Assembly: GCA_021817355.1 (NCBI GenBank)
Contig: JAKAVI010000157.1
Span: 1 to 6,004 of the forward strand
Length of the DNA: 6,004 nt
Reading direction: 5' to 3'
Source of the DNA: Pseudomonadota bacterium
GTDB taxonomy: Bacteria; Pseudomonadota; Alphaproteobacteria; Micropepsales; Micropepsaceae
In this document: piece by piece, positions 1 to 6,004 of the stretch
How the letters are laid out: each line of letters starts with the position of its first letter
Numbering within the stretch: the stretch's first letter is position 1
Made by a program: the position numbers and the translations under genes
Notes under the pieces: model-generated
The model's database searches: none
Told to the model about the DNA's origin: nothing
The model's input: the letters and a program-made list of their open reading frames with translations, nothing else

Positions 1-762
1 TATCATCACAAGCTGCCCGGCCAGCCAATCGCGCAAAAGGATCTGCCGGCATTTCTGCATCGCGTCGCTCACTATGCGATGACAACCTATGCTGAAGCCC
101 TTAATCGTGGCACCAATCTTGACGCGACCGCCAAGCTTGCGGTTGCCAAGCAGCTTCACCTCTACACCGGATTGCCGGTCGACTATCTGATGCGCGCGAA
201 TTTGCGGGTCAATGGCGGCCAGTTCCGTCAGGAGCTGCAGATTGCCAACGACCTGACCACTGGTCGGCTCGACGCGCGTTTTTCAGGCCCGGCCATGGAC
301 CCCTTGAGCGAATATGCGGAGTACGACCCTCAGAGCGCGGCGATCAGCTCAGCCTATGTGGCCGCCTTCAATTCCTACGTCCGTGATGATTTGGGCTATA
401 CCGGCAAGATTGCCTATCGCCCCGATGCCCATAATATCGGGCATTGGAACTTCCTGCATCAACCTCCTGGCTTTCCCTTCAGGAAAACCCAGGCCCTCAA
501 CGTGATGCCGGATCTTGCCGCCGCCATGAAGGCCAACCCCAACCTGCACGTGATGGTTAATGGCGGCTATTTTGATCTGGCGACGGTTTTCTATCAGGGC
601 TGGTACGAGATGCACCATCTCTCCATCCCGCAGTCCCTGACCAAGAATATCCAGTATCACTACTACATGTCGGGCCACATGGTTTATGTCCATGTGCCGT
701 CACTGGTACATCTGCACAACAACGTGGTTGACTTCATCCGCTCCACAGACAACGTGAACTAG
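1..762 (+). CDS. Serine carboxypeptidase (peptidase family S10), C-terminal part
   Basis: Partial gene: the reading frame is open from base 1, so the methionine codon at 79 is internal and the true start, signal peptide (if any) and catalytic Ser lie left of the window. The visible 253 residues are the C-terminal half of an S10 alpha/beta-hydrolase, a family that removes C-terminal amino acids from peptides and is usually exported in bacteria. The catalytic Asp is seen in NGGYFDLAT (Asp codon 574-576, residue 192 counted from base 1). The catalytic His is seen in SGHMVY (His codon 676-678, residue 226). The spacing and flanking residues fit the family. The stop is TAG at 760-762, and a hairpin follows directly. 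S10 enzymes of about 500 residues are found in several proteobacterial and acidobacterial groups. Family assignment is secure; substrate and location are inferred. Confidence 0.9.
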   Translation, partial: YHHKLPGQPIAQKDLPAFLHRVAHYAMTTYAEALNRGTNLDATAKLAVAKQLHLYTGLPVDYLMRANLRVNGGQFRQELQIANDLTTGRLDARFSGPAMDPLSEYAEYDPQSAAISSAYVAAFNSYVRDDLGYTGKIAYRPDAHNIGHWNFLHQPPGFPFRKTQALNVMPDLAAAMKANPNLHVMVNGGYFDLATVFYQGWYEMHHLSIPQSLTKNIQYHYYMSGHMVYVHVPSLVHLHNNVVDFIRSTDNVN

Positions 763-767
763 ACGTT

Positions 768-810
768 CAGGACCCCGCGGCAATGATGCGCATTGCGCTG
801 CGGGGTCCTG
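768..810 (+). terminator. Probable intrinsic terminator after the carboxypeptidase gene
   Basis: A perfect 11-bp GC-rich stem (768-778 pairing with 800-810) starts six bases after the TAG stop. The 21-base loop contains a second small stem (781-785 with 791-795). The stem is followed by ATTTCTAAA, a weak T-tract, so termination may be incomplete. Position and stem strength support a terminator; activity is inferred. Confidence 0.65.
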
Positions 811-827
811 ATTTCTAAACAGCAACT

Positions 828-1208
828 ATGATTGATGACCGGCTACAGGCGCCGCCAGCGCGTGATCTGCGCCTGGCAGTGCGCCGCGGACTTGCCCTCC
901 GTTGCCCGGCCTGCGGCAAGGGGCGGCTTTTCCGCAGCTATCTCAAACCTGTAGATGTTTGTGCCGCATGTGGCGAGGACCTGTCCCATATCCGCGCGGA
1001 TGATGGTCCGGCATGGCTGACCATACTGATCGTCGGCCATGTCGTTGTGGCACTCGTCCTCGGGGTTGATAGCTGGGCGGGCTGGCCCTTGTGGCAGGCG
1101 ATGGTTTTTTATCCCACCCTTGGCCTTGTCATGTGTCTGGCCCTTCTGCCTGTGGCCAAAGGACTTTTTATCGGTGTGATTTGGGCCGGCGAACCTGCGC
1201 CCGCTTGA
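828..1208 (+). CDS. DUF983 family small membrane protein with zinc-ribbon-like N-terminus
   Basis: A 126-residue protein matching DUF983, a family of unknown function common in Alphaproteobacteria. Residues 19-60 carry two Cys pairs, CPAC (26-29) and CAAC (45-48), spaced like a zinc ribbon. The family signature LSHIRADDGPAW follows at 52-63. Two hydrophobic segments come next, roughly 63-83 (with the conserved IVGH) and 91-118, ending in the typical PVAKGLFIGVIWA. It is therefore likely an inner-membrane protein with a cytoplasmic metal-binding head. The ATG at 828 has no clear Shine-Dalgarno sequence and begins only 17 bases after the preceding hairpin; a later GTG at 879 (residue 18) is a less likely alternative start. 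The next gene follows after 54 bases on the same strand and may be co-transcribed. The family is well supported; the function is unknown. Confidence 0.88.
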   Translation: MIDDRLQAPPARDLRLAVRRGLALRCPACGKGRLFRSYLKPVDVCAACGEDLSHIRADDGPAWLTILIVGHVVVALVLGVDSWAGWPLWQAMVFYPTLGLVMCLALLPVAKGLFIGVIWAGEPAPA

Positions 1209-1262
1209 CAGCGTCGCGCGGCAATGACCGACTGAGATCTGAAACTTACGGGGCCAGTCCTC

Positions 1263-2804
1263 ATGAATGGTGCTCAGGCGCTGGTCGCCACGCTGGCCGA
1301 GGCGGGTGTTGAGGTCTGCTTTGCCAACCCAGGCACCTCGGAAATGCACCTCGTGGCAGCTCTCGACGGGGAACCGCGGATCCGGCCGATTTTGGCGCTG
1401 TTCGAAGGCGTGGTGACTGGTGCCGCCGACGGCTATGGACGCATGGCCGACAAGCCGGCGGTGACGTTGCTCCATCTTGGCCCGGGTTTCGGCAATGGTT
1501 GGGCCAACCTGCACAATGCACGCCGGGCCAGCACGCCCGTCCTCAATCTTGTTGGCGATCATGCGACCTATCACGCCCAATATGACGCACCTCTGGCCTC
1601 GGACGTGAACGGGCTGGCGCGCACGGTGTCCGCCTGGGTGCAGGCAAGCGTCAGCGCCAATACGGTTGCCGCAGACGGCGCACGTGCGGTGCAAGCCGCG
1701 CTGTCACCTCCGGGGCAGATCGCAAGCTTGATCTTGCCCGCGGATACAGCGTGGAACGAGGCGCAGAACCCCGCCCCGGCGTTGCCGCGAATGGCGGCGG
1801 CCACGGTTTCTGACGCAAATATTGCCACCATCGTTGACGCTCTGCGCAAGGGCAAACGCACCGCGATCTTGATGCGCGGTACCAGCTGTCGGCAGGCTGG
1901 CCTTGAAGCTGCCGGACGCATCGCCGAGGCGTCGGGAGCCCGGCTCCTCGTAGATACCTTCGTGCCGCGGCTGCAGCGTGGCGCCGGCCGCGTGGTCGTC
2001 GAACGAATTCCCTATTTTGCCGAACAGATTGTTGAGTTTCTGGCTGATCTGGAACAATTGATCCTGGTCGGGGCCAAGCCTCCGGTTGCGTTCTTCGCCT
2101 ATCCCGGCAAGCCGAGCTGGTGTGCGCCGCAAGGCTGCAACATCCTCTACCTTGCTCAGCCTCATGAGGATGGCGTAATGGCGCTCACAGCGGTTGGCGA
2201 TGCGCTAGGGGCGCGGTCCAACCCGACCCGCGCGCCCTTGCAGCGGCCGGGTGTTCCACAAGGCCCTCTCAATCAGTTCAGCGTCGGTCAGGTCATTGCG
2301 CAGTTCCTGCCGGAGGATGCGATTGTGTCCGATGAGGGGGCTACCAATGGCTTGGGTAGCTACGTGGCTACCGCCTCGGCGCCACCTCATGACTGGCTGG
2401 CGCTGACCGGCGGCTCGATTGGCCAGGGGCTTCCCCTTGCCACCGGTGCGGCCGTGGCCTGTCCCGAGCGCAAAGTTGTGTGCCTGTCCGGTGATGGCGG
2501 CGCCATGTACACGGTGCAGGCCCTGTGGACTCAGGCACGCGAGCAGCTCGATGTCACCACCGTGCTCTTTGCCAACCGCTCATACGCCATCCTGAACATC
2601 GAGCTGGCACGCGTCGGTGCCGGCAACCCCGGTCCGCGCGCGCTGTCGATGCTCGATCTGCACAATCCCGACATCGACTTTGTCGCACTGGCGCAGGCTC
2701 TGGGCGTGGAAGCAAGCCGCGCCACTACGCTTGAGGGTTTCGCCACGCAGTTCGCCTCGGCAATGACGGGCCGCGGGCCGCGCCTGATTGAGGTGTTGAT
2801 CTAA
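1263..2804 (+). CDS. Thiamine-diphosphate-dependent enzyme, acetolactate synthase large subunit-like
   Basis: A 513-residue ThDP enzyme of the AHAS/benzoylformate decarboxylase superfamily. The N-terminal pyrimidine-binding domain (about 1-165) has FANPGTSE (20-27) and the ThDP-activating Glu48 in LFEG. A short middle domain spans about 180-330. The C-terminal pyrophosphate domain (about 350-513) has the metal/ThDP motif starting GDGG (410-413) and ending at Asn438. It resembles the roughly 515-residue proteins annotated 'acetolactate synthase large subunit', shorter than biosynthetic AHAS (about 570). His71, in LLHLGPG, sits 23 residues after Glu48, as His70 sits after Glu47 in benzoylformate decarboxylase. 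No ilvH/ilvN-type small subunit gene is adjacent, so a role in branched-chain amino acid synthesis is doubtful; 2-oxoacid decarboxylation or carboligation is possible. The ATG at 1263 has only a poor GGGG-like upstream sequence but fits the family N-terminus. The superfamily is certain; the reaction is not. Confidence 0.9.
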   Translation: MNGAQALVATLAEAGVEVCFANPGTSEMHLVAALDGEPRIRPILALFEGVVTGAADGYGRMADKPAVTLLHLGPGFGNGWANLHNARRASTPVLNLVGDHATYHAQYDAPLASDVNGLARTVSAWVQASVSANTVAADGARAVQAALSPPGQIASLILPADTAWNEAQNPAPALPRMAAATVSDANIATIVDALRKGKRTAILMRGTSCRQAGLEAAGRIAEASGARLLVDTFVPRLQRGAGRVVVERIPYFAEQIVEFLADLEQLILVGAKPPVAFFAYPGKPSWCAPQGCNILYLAQPHEDGVMALTAVGDALGARSNPTRAPLQRPGVPQGPLNQFSVGQVIAQFLPEDAIVSDEGATNGLGSYVATASAPPHDWLALTGGSIGQGLPLATGAAVACPERKVVCLSGDGGAMYTVQALWTQAREQLDVTTVLFANRSYAILNIELARVGAGNPGPRALSMLDLHNPDIDFVALAQALGVEASRATTLEGFATQFASAMTGRGPRLIEVLI

Positions 2805-2924
2805 ACAGGTGCGGCGGGGCGCGAACCGCACGGCGGATGCGCAGGCACAGCACCGCGCTCCCATGCATCTGATGAAAATGTCATTGTGGGCTGCCAGCAG
2901 CTCCGAAGCCCGACGGCCGCGGCT
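2805..2924. other. Convergent intergenic gap with small hairpins
   Basis: This 120-base gap separates two converging genes, so both transcripts should end here. I see three short inverted repeats: 2809-2814 with 2826-2831 (6 bp, just after the plus-strand stop), 2890-2893 with 2898-2901, and 2906-2910 with 2921-2925 (touching the minus-strand stop). None has a T-tract on either strand, so no intrinsic terminator can be called with confidence. No ORF or RNA gene is recognisable. Confidence 0.3.
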
Positions 2925-3344
2925 TTAGGGCAGATCTGACTCAAGTTCTTCGGGCTGATATCCAAGAATGCTTAGACCTTCGGACAGCTCATCTCCCAGG
3001 AGAGGCAAACCGAGCAAATAGGTCGAGGTCGGCTGACGATGAGCCCGACGGGCCTGCGCGTGCAGTGTGGGCCAGTCGGAAGCCTCGTTACCCTGGCGGC
3101 CCAACCAGGCCAGCGCCACCAGATCGATCTGTTCATCGACCGAAAGCTCATCAATGTAGTCGGCCAGGATCTGGCCTACCGCATCATCGCCGTGCTCCTC
3201 CAGCACCCGGATCATGTGATCATCGGCTCCATCAGAGGAGTCGCCCGGATCGGTCAGCACATCCTTGGCGTCAAAGGCCTTTGCCAGAAGTATGATATAG
3301 GCGACCTTCTCTGGCGCAATCGTCAGTGGGGGGCCCTTAGGCAT
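2925..3344 (-). CDS. DUF3775 family protein
   Basis: A 139-residue acidic soluble protein matching DUF3775, a family of unknown function found mainly in Alphaproteobacteria. Typical features are the N-terminal IAPEKVAYIILLAKAFDAK (9-27), an acidic linker with DPGDSSDGADD (32-42), the core VALAWLGR (76-83), and the C-terminal YLLGLPLLGDELSEGL (109-124). No membrane segment, signal peptide or catalytic motif is visible. The ATG at 3342-3344 is preceded by a good ribosome-binding site. The gene lies 79 bases downstream of the PatZ-like gene on the same strand with no clear terminator between them, so co-transcription is plausible. A plus-strand ORF (3039-3593) overlaps it but has no family resemblance. 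Family call is firm; function is unknown. Confidence 0.87.
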   Translation of the reverse strand: MPKGPPLTIAPEKVAYIILLAKAFDAKDVLTDPGDSSDGADDHMIRVLEEHGDDAVGQILADYIDELSVDEQIDLVALAWLGRQGNEASDWPTLHAQARRAHRQPTSTYLLGLPLLGDELSEGLSILGYQPEELESDLP

Positions 3345-3350
3345 GGTGGT

Positions 3351-3355
3351 CTCCC
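3351..3355 (-). promoter_or_regulatory. Ribosome-binding site of the DUF3775 gene
   Basis: Read on the minus strand this is GGGAG, six bases before the ATG at 3344-3342. It is the clearest Shine-Dalgarno sequence in the window and supports this start codon. Confidence 0.65.
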
Positions 3356-3423
3356 GTCATCAGTCCCGCATTTAGAAGCAGCTGCGACAGGAAACATTGA
3401 CCTGGAGCAAGGACGTCGAATCG

Positions 3424-6004
3424 CTATGCCAGCTTCAGGCTGGCACAGATCACGCCACGCTCACTGGTGCTCGGCGTCAGTGAAAAGCCAAGTTCACGGC
3501 AAAGCGAAAGCATGCGTTCGTTCTCTTCGAGCACTTCGCCAGTCATCTGTTGGGTTCCGCGGGATTTGGCGTATGAGATCAGCCGTTCCATGAGCAGCTT
3601 TCCAAGACCAAGTCCTTTGAGGCTGCTCCTGACGCTAATGGCAAACTCGCAACTGATGTTGTCCGGATCGGCACTGTAACGGGAGGCGCCCAGGACTTTT
3701 TCATCGCTCGGCCGTACCAGCAGAAATGCCATTTCACGGTCATAGTCGATCTGGGTCAGCCGCGCCAAGAGGGCAGGAGGGATCTGGCGCATCGGCGTGA
3801 AGAAACGAAAACGGATATCCTCAGGTGTCAGCTGCGCAAAAAGGTCTTCGACACCGGGCGCATCCTCCGGACGTATGGGACGCAGTAGCAGCTGGCCCAG
3901 ACCGTCAATCGATTCATGTCGTTCCAGTTCCTTGGGATAGGGAAGTATCGCAAAGCGTACACTGTCCTGAGCAGCATTTTCCAAACGCACGCGTGCATCC
4001 AGCGCAAGGATACCCTTTGCATCGGCCACCAGCGGATTGATGTCGAGTTCGGCGATCTGCGGTAGATCTGCGATGAGTTGCGACAGGCGCACCAGACATA
4101 GCGCGATGGCATCGATATCTGCAGGTGCGACGTCACGATATCCCTTCAGGCGTCTCCACACCCGTGTACGGCTCATCAATTCACGGGCGAGGGTGAGATT
4201 GAGTGGAGGCAGCGTGATAGCGCGATCGTTGATGATTTCTGCGGCCGTACCGCCGCGGCCAAAGAGCAGAAAGGGTCCAAACTGGCGATCGGTCGCCATT
4301 CCCACTATTAGCTCAATCGCTTCGGGACGACGTACCATTTCCTGCACGGTAAAGCCCTCAAGGCGGGCATTTGGCTGCGCCAGTGCGATCCGCCGCTGCA
4401 TGGCCTCTGCGGCATCGCGGACCGCGGCCTCACCGACGAGGCCGAGTGCAACGCCGCCTGCGTCTGATTTGTGGGTGATGTCAGGAGAAAGAATTTTCAG
4501 TGCGACCGGCACGCCCCAGGCCGCGGCCAGCTCACCTGCCAGCTGCGCGTTTGCCACCGCCTGCGAGCGCACATGGGGAATGCCGTAACAGTCAAAGATG
4601 GCGTGGATGTCGCTTTCAGGCAACCAGCCCTCACCGCGCTCCTTTAGTGCCCGCAACACAATCTGCCTGGCTGCGGCATCGTCGGGGGAAAAGTGCTCAG
4701 GCAGCGAGGGCGGCACTTCCATCAGCGTTTCCTGGCCGCGCTGATAGCCCACCAAATAGGAAAAGCCGCGGATCGCCTTGTCCGGAGTGTCGTAGGCCGG
4801 GATCTTGGCATCCGCGAAAATAGCGTGGACCTGATCACGCTCTCCTGAACCCAGCCAGCTCGCAAAAACTGGCTTGTGATTTCCCTGAACCGCGCGGGCA
4901 ACCGCCTGTGCTGCCTCCACGCTGGAGGCCACCGCGACCGGACAATTGAGTACAAGGATCGCCTCTGGCCCCGGCGCCTCAAGAAGACAGCGCAAGGCCG
5001 CTTCATAGCGTTCAGGGCCGGCATCGCCGATGATGTCGACGGGGTTGCCATGGCTCCAGGTTGCCGGAAGAACCTTGTCCAGCTCACCGCTCAACTGCGG
5101 TGTAAGCGTACCCATGGTGCCGCCATGATCGATGAGCGCATCAGTTGCCAGAACGCCAAGGCCGCCACCGTTGGTCAGAATGAAGAGGCGATCACTTGCA
5201 AGTTTGATGGGGCGGGCGAGTGTTTCGACGGCATCGAATACCTCGTCAAGATCGTTGACGCGCAGAATGCCAGCCCGACGAAACGCGGCGTCGTACACCG
5301 CATCCACCCCTGCCATGGCGCCCGTGTGGGAGCTTGCTGCCTTTGCCGCGGCTTCATGTCTGCCGGCCTTGATGGCAATTACGGGTTTGAGACGGGCCGC
5401 CGTGCGTGCGGCGGAGAGAAATTTGCGCGCCTGGGTTATGGTCTCGATATAGAGCAGGATTGAATGGGTATTGGGATCAAGTGCCAGGTAATCCAGCATG
5501 TCTCCAAAGTCCACGTCGGTCATGTCGCCAAGCGAAACGAGATGTGAAAAGCCGATTCCGCGCGCCGCCGCCCAGTCCAGGATGGTTGTTAGCATCGCAC
5601 CGGACTGGGCGACAAATGCCACTCCCCCCGAAGGAGACGAAACCGGCGCAAAGGATGCATTAAGCCGGACGGCGGTTGAGATGATACCCAGGCAATTGGG
5701 ACCAATAATCCGCAGTAGGGATGATTTGGCGGCATCGAGCATTGCTCGCTCGAGCATCATGCCAGTCTCAGTACCCAGCTCATTGAACCCGGCGCTGATC
5801 ACGACGGCGCCCTTTGTCCCGCGAGCAGCGAGATCGGCTACAATAGCTGGTACCGTATCGGGAGGCGTGCAGATGATGGCAAGATCTGGCGTGAGGGGCA
5901 AATGTGCCACATCGCGATAGGCCAAGATGCCGGCAACGGAGCTGTGTGTTGTCGATACCGGCATGACAGGCCCTTCAAACCCGCCTTCCAAGAGATTACG
6001 GGCA
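3424..6004 (-). CDS. PatZ-like protein: ADP-forming acyl-CoA synthetase module fused to GNAT lysine acetyltransferase (partial)
   Basis: Partial at the N-terminus: the frame stays open to the right edge (ARNL precedes the TTG at 5991), so roughly 30 residues and the start are missing. Numbered from that TTG, 855 residues are visible; E. coli PatZ has 886. Domain order is CoA-binding (about 1-110, with ISAGFNE 65-71 and IGPNC 96-100), succinyl-CoA-ligase-like (about 115-400, with SHTGAMAG 221-228 and NPVDI 316-320), ATP-grasp (about 435-670, with HKSDAGG 507-513, GRGG 578-581, ELDINPL 648-654), and C-terminal GNAT (about 700-855). The GNAT part has the catalytic-type Glu782 in CEFAI and the acetyl-CoA loop KGLGLG (792-797). 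PatZ/Pat proteins acetylate lysines, classically inactivating acetyl-CoA synthetase. Unlike E. coli PatZ, this protein keeps the ADP-forming synthetase phospho-His (His222) as well as His507, so it may also make or cleave acyl-CoA. No cyclic-nucleotide domain is visible. The stop is TAG at 3426-3424. Confidence 0.93.
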   Translation of the reverse strand, partial: ARNLLEGGFEGPVMPVSTTHSSVAGILAYRDVAHLPLTPDLAIICTPPDTVPAIVADLAARGTKGAVVISAGFNELGTETGMMLERAMLDAAKSSLLRIIGPNCLGIISTAVRLNASFAPVSSPSGGVAFVAQSGAMLTTILDWAAARGIGFSHLVSLGDMTDVDFGDMLDYLALDPNTHSILLYIETITQARKFLSAARTAARLKPVIAIKAGRHEAAAKAASSHTGAMAGVDAVYDAAFRRAGILRVNDLDEVFDAVETLARPIKLASDRLFILTNGGGLGVLATDALIDHGGTMGTLTPQLSGELDKVLPATWSHGNPVDIIGDAGPERYEAALRCLLEAPGPEAILVLNCPVAVASSVEAAQAVARAVQGNHKPVFASWLGSGERDQVHAIFADAKIPAYDTPDKAIRGFSYLVGYQRGQETLMEVPPSLPEHFSPDDAAARQIVLRALKERGEGWLPESDIHAIFDCYGIPHVRSQAVANAQLAGELAAAWGVPVALKILSPDITHKSDAGGVALGLVGEAAVRDAAEAMQRRIALAQPNARLEGFTVQEMVRRPEAIELIVGMATDRQFGPFLLFGRGGTAAEIINDRAITLPPLNLTLARELMSRTRVWRRLKGYRDVAPADIDAIALCLVRLSQLIADLPQIAELDINPLVADAKGILALDARVRLENAAQDSVRFAILPYPKELERHESIDGLGQLLLRPIRPEDAPGVEDLFAQLTPEDIRFRFFTPMRQIPPALLARLTQIDYDREMAFLLVRPSDEKVLGASRYSADPDNISCEFAISVRSSLKGLGLGKLLMERLISYAKSRGTQQMTGEVLEENERMLSLCRELGFSLTPSTSERGVICASLKLA
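3427..3445 (-). other. Hairpin over the last codons of the PatZ-like gene
   Basis: A perfect 7-bp inverted repeat (3427-3433 with 3439-3445, 5-base loop) lies within the final codons and touches the TAG stop. No T-tract follows on the minus strand, so it is not a standard intrinsic terminator. It could affect mRNA stability between this gene and the DUF3775 gene, or be a by-product of the codons for the terminal SLKLA. Confidence 0.25.

Noticed and set aside
79..762. ATG at 79 as the start of the carboxypeptidase
   Set aside because: The frame is open back to base 1, and the visible part lacks the catalytic Ser region, so the ATG is internal to a longer gene.
843..1694. 283-codon minus-strand ORF opposite DUF983 and the ThDP enzyme
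   Set aside because: It runs antisense to two genes of clear family identity and crosses their intergenic gap. Its translation is rich in Arg, His and Gly with no recognisable domain, as expected for a shadow frame in GC-rich DNA.
2340..2372. Inverted and direct GCTACC/GGTAGC repeats
   Set aside because: They lie within the ThDP enzyme coding region, are only six bases long, and fit ordinary codons for Gly-Ser-Tyr and neighbours; no operator function is supported.
2809..2831. 6-bp hairpin as terminator of the ThDP enzyme gene
   Set aside because: The stem is short with an 11-base loop and no T-tract follows, so I did not call it a terminator.
3039..3593. 184-codon plus-strand ORF across the DUF3775 gene and the end of the PatZ-like gene
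   Set aside because: It overlaps two recognised genes on the other strand and shows no domain of its own.
4037..5920. Several plus-strand ORFs (4037-4588, 4876-5463, 5498-5920)
   Set aside because: All lie inside the PatZ-like coding region in antisense. They are low-complexity, Ser/Ala/Arg-rich translations without family features.
5989..5991. TTG as the start of the PatZ-like gene
   Set aside because: The frame continues upstream to the window edge with family-like residues (ARNL before LEGGFEGP), and the N-terminal part of the CoA-binding fold would otherwise be missing.

Overview
The window is a compact, ordinary-looking stretch of bacterial chromosome with high GC, about 60% by eye. 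It carries five protein-coding genes and no RNA genes, insertion sequences, CRISPR arrays or phage genes that I can recognise. The gene set (a bacterial S10 carboxypeptidase, DUF983, a 513-residue acetolactate-synthase-like ThDP enzyme, DUF3775 and a PatZ-type acetyltransferase) suggests an alphaproteobacterium. That placement is an inference from family distribution, not something the sequence proves.

Layout: bases 1-762 (+) hold the C-terminal half of a serine carboxypeptidase (peptidase S10) that enters from the left edge, followed by a hairpin that looks like its terminator (768-810). Next on the same strand come a small DUF983 membrane/zinc-ribbon protein (828-1208) and, 54 bases later, a thiamine-diphosphate-dependent enzyme of the 'acetolactate synthase large subunit' type (1263-2804). 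A 120-base convergent gap follows. On the minus strand lie a DUF3775 protein (2925-3344) and, upstream of it, a large PatZ-like protein with an ADP-forming acyl-CoA synthetase module fused to a C-terminal GNAT acetyltransferase (3424-6004, entering from the right edge).

Functional reading: the two halves point at each other and are probably separate transcription units. The PatZ-like protein would link central acyl-CoA metabolism to protein lysine acetylation, and the DUF3775 gene may be co-transcribed with it. The two most useful observations concern known families whose active-site residues do not fit the usual label. The PatZ-like protein keeps both histidines used by true ADP-forming acetyl-CoA synthetases, so its synthetase half may be active. 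The ThDP enzyme has a benzoylformate-decarboxylase-like histidine in its N-terminal pocket and no regulatory subunit gene beside it, so 'acetolactate synthase' may be wrong. I found no convincing new multi-gene system.
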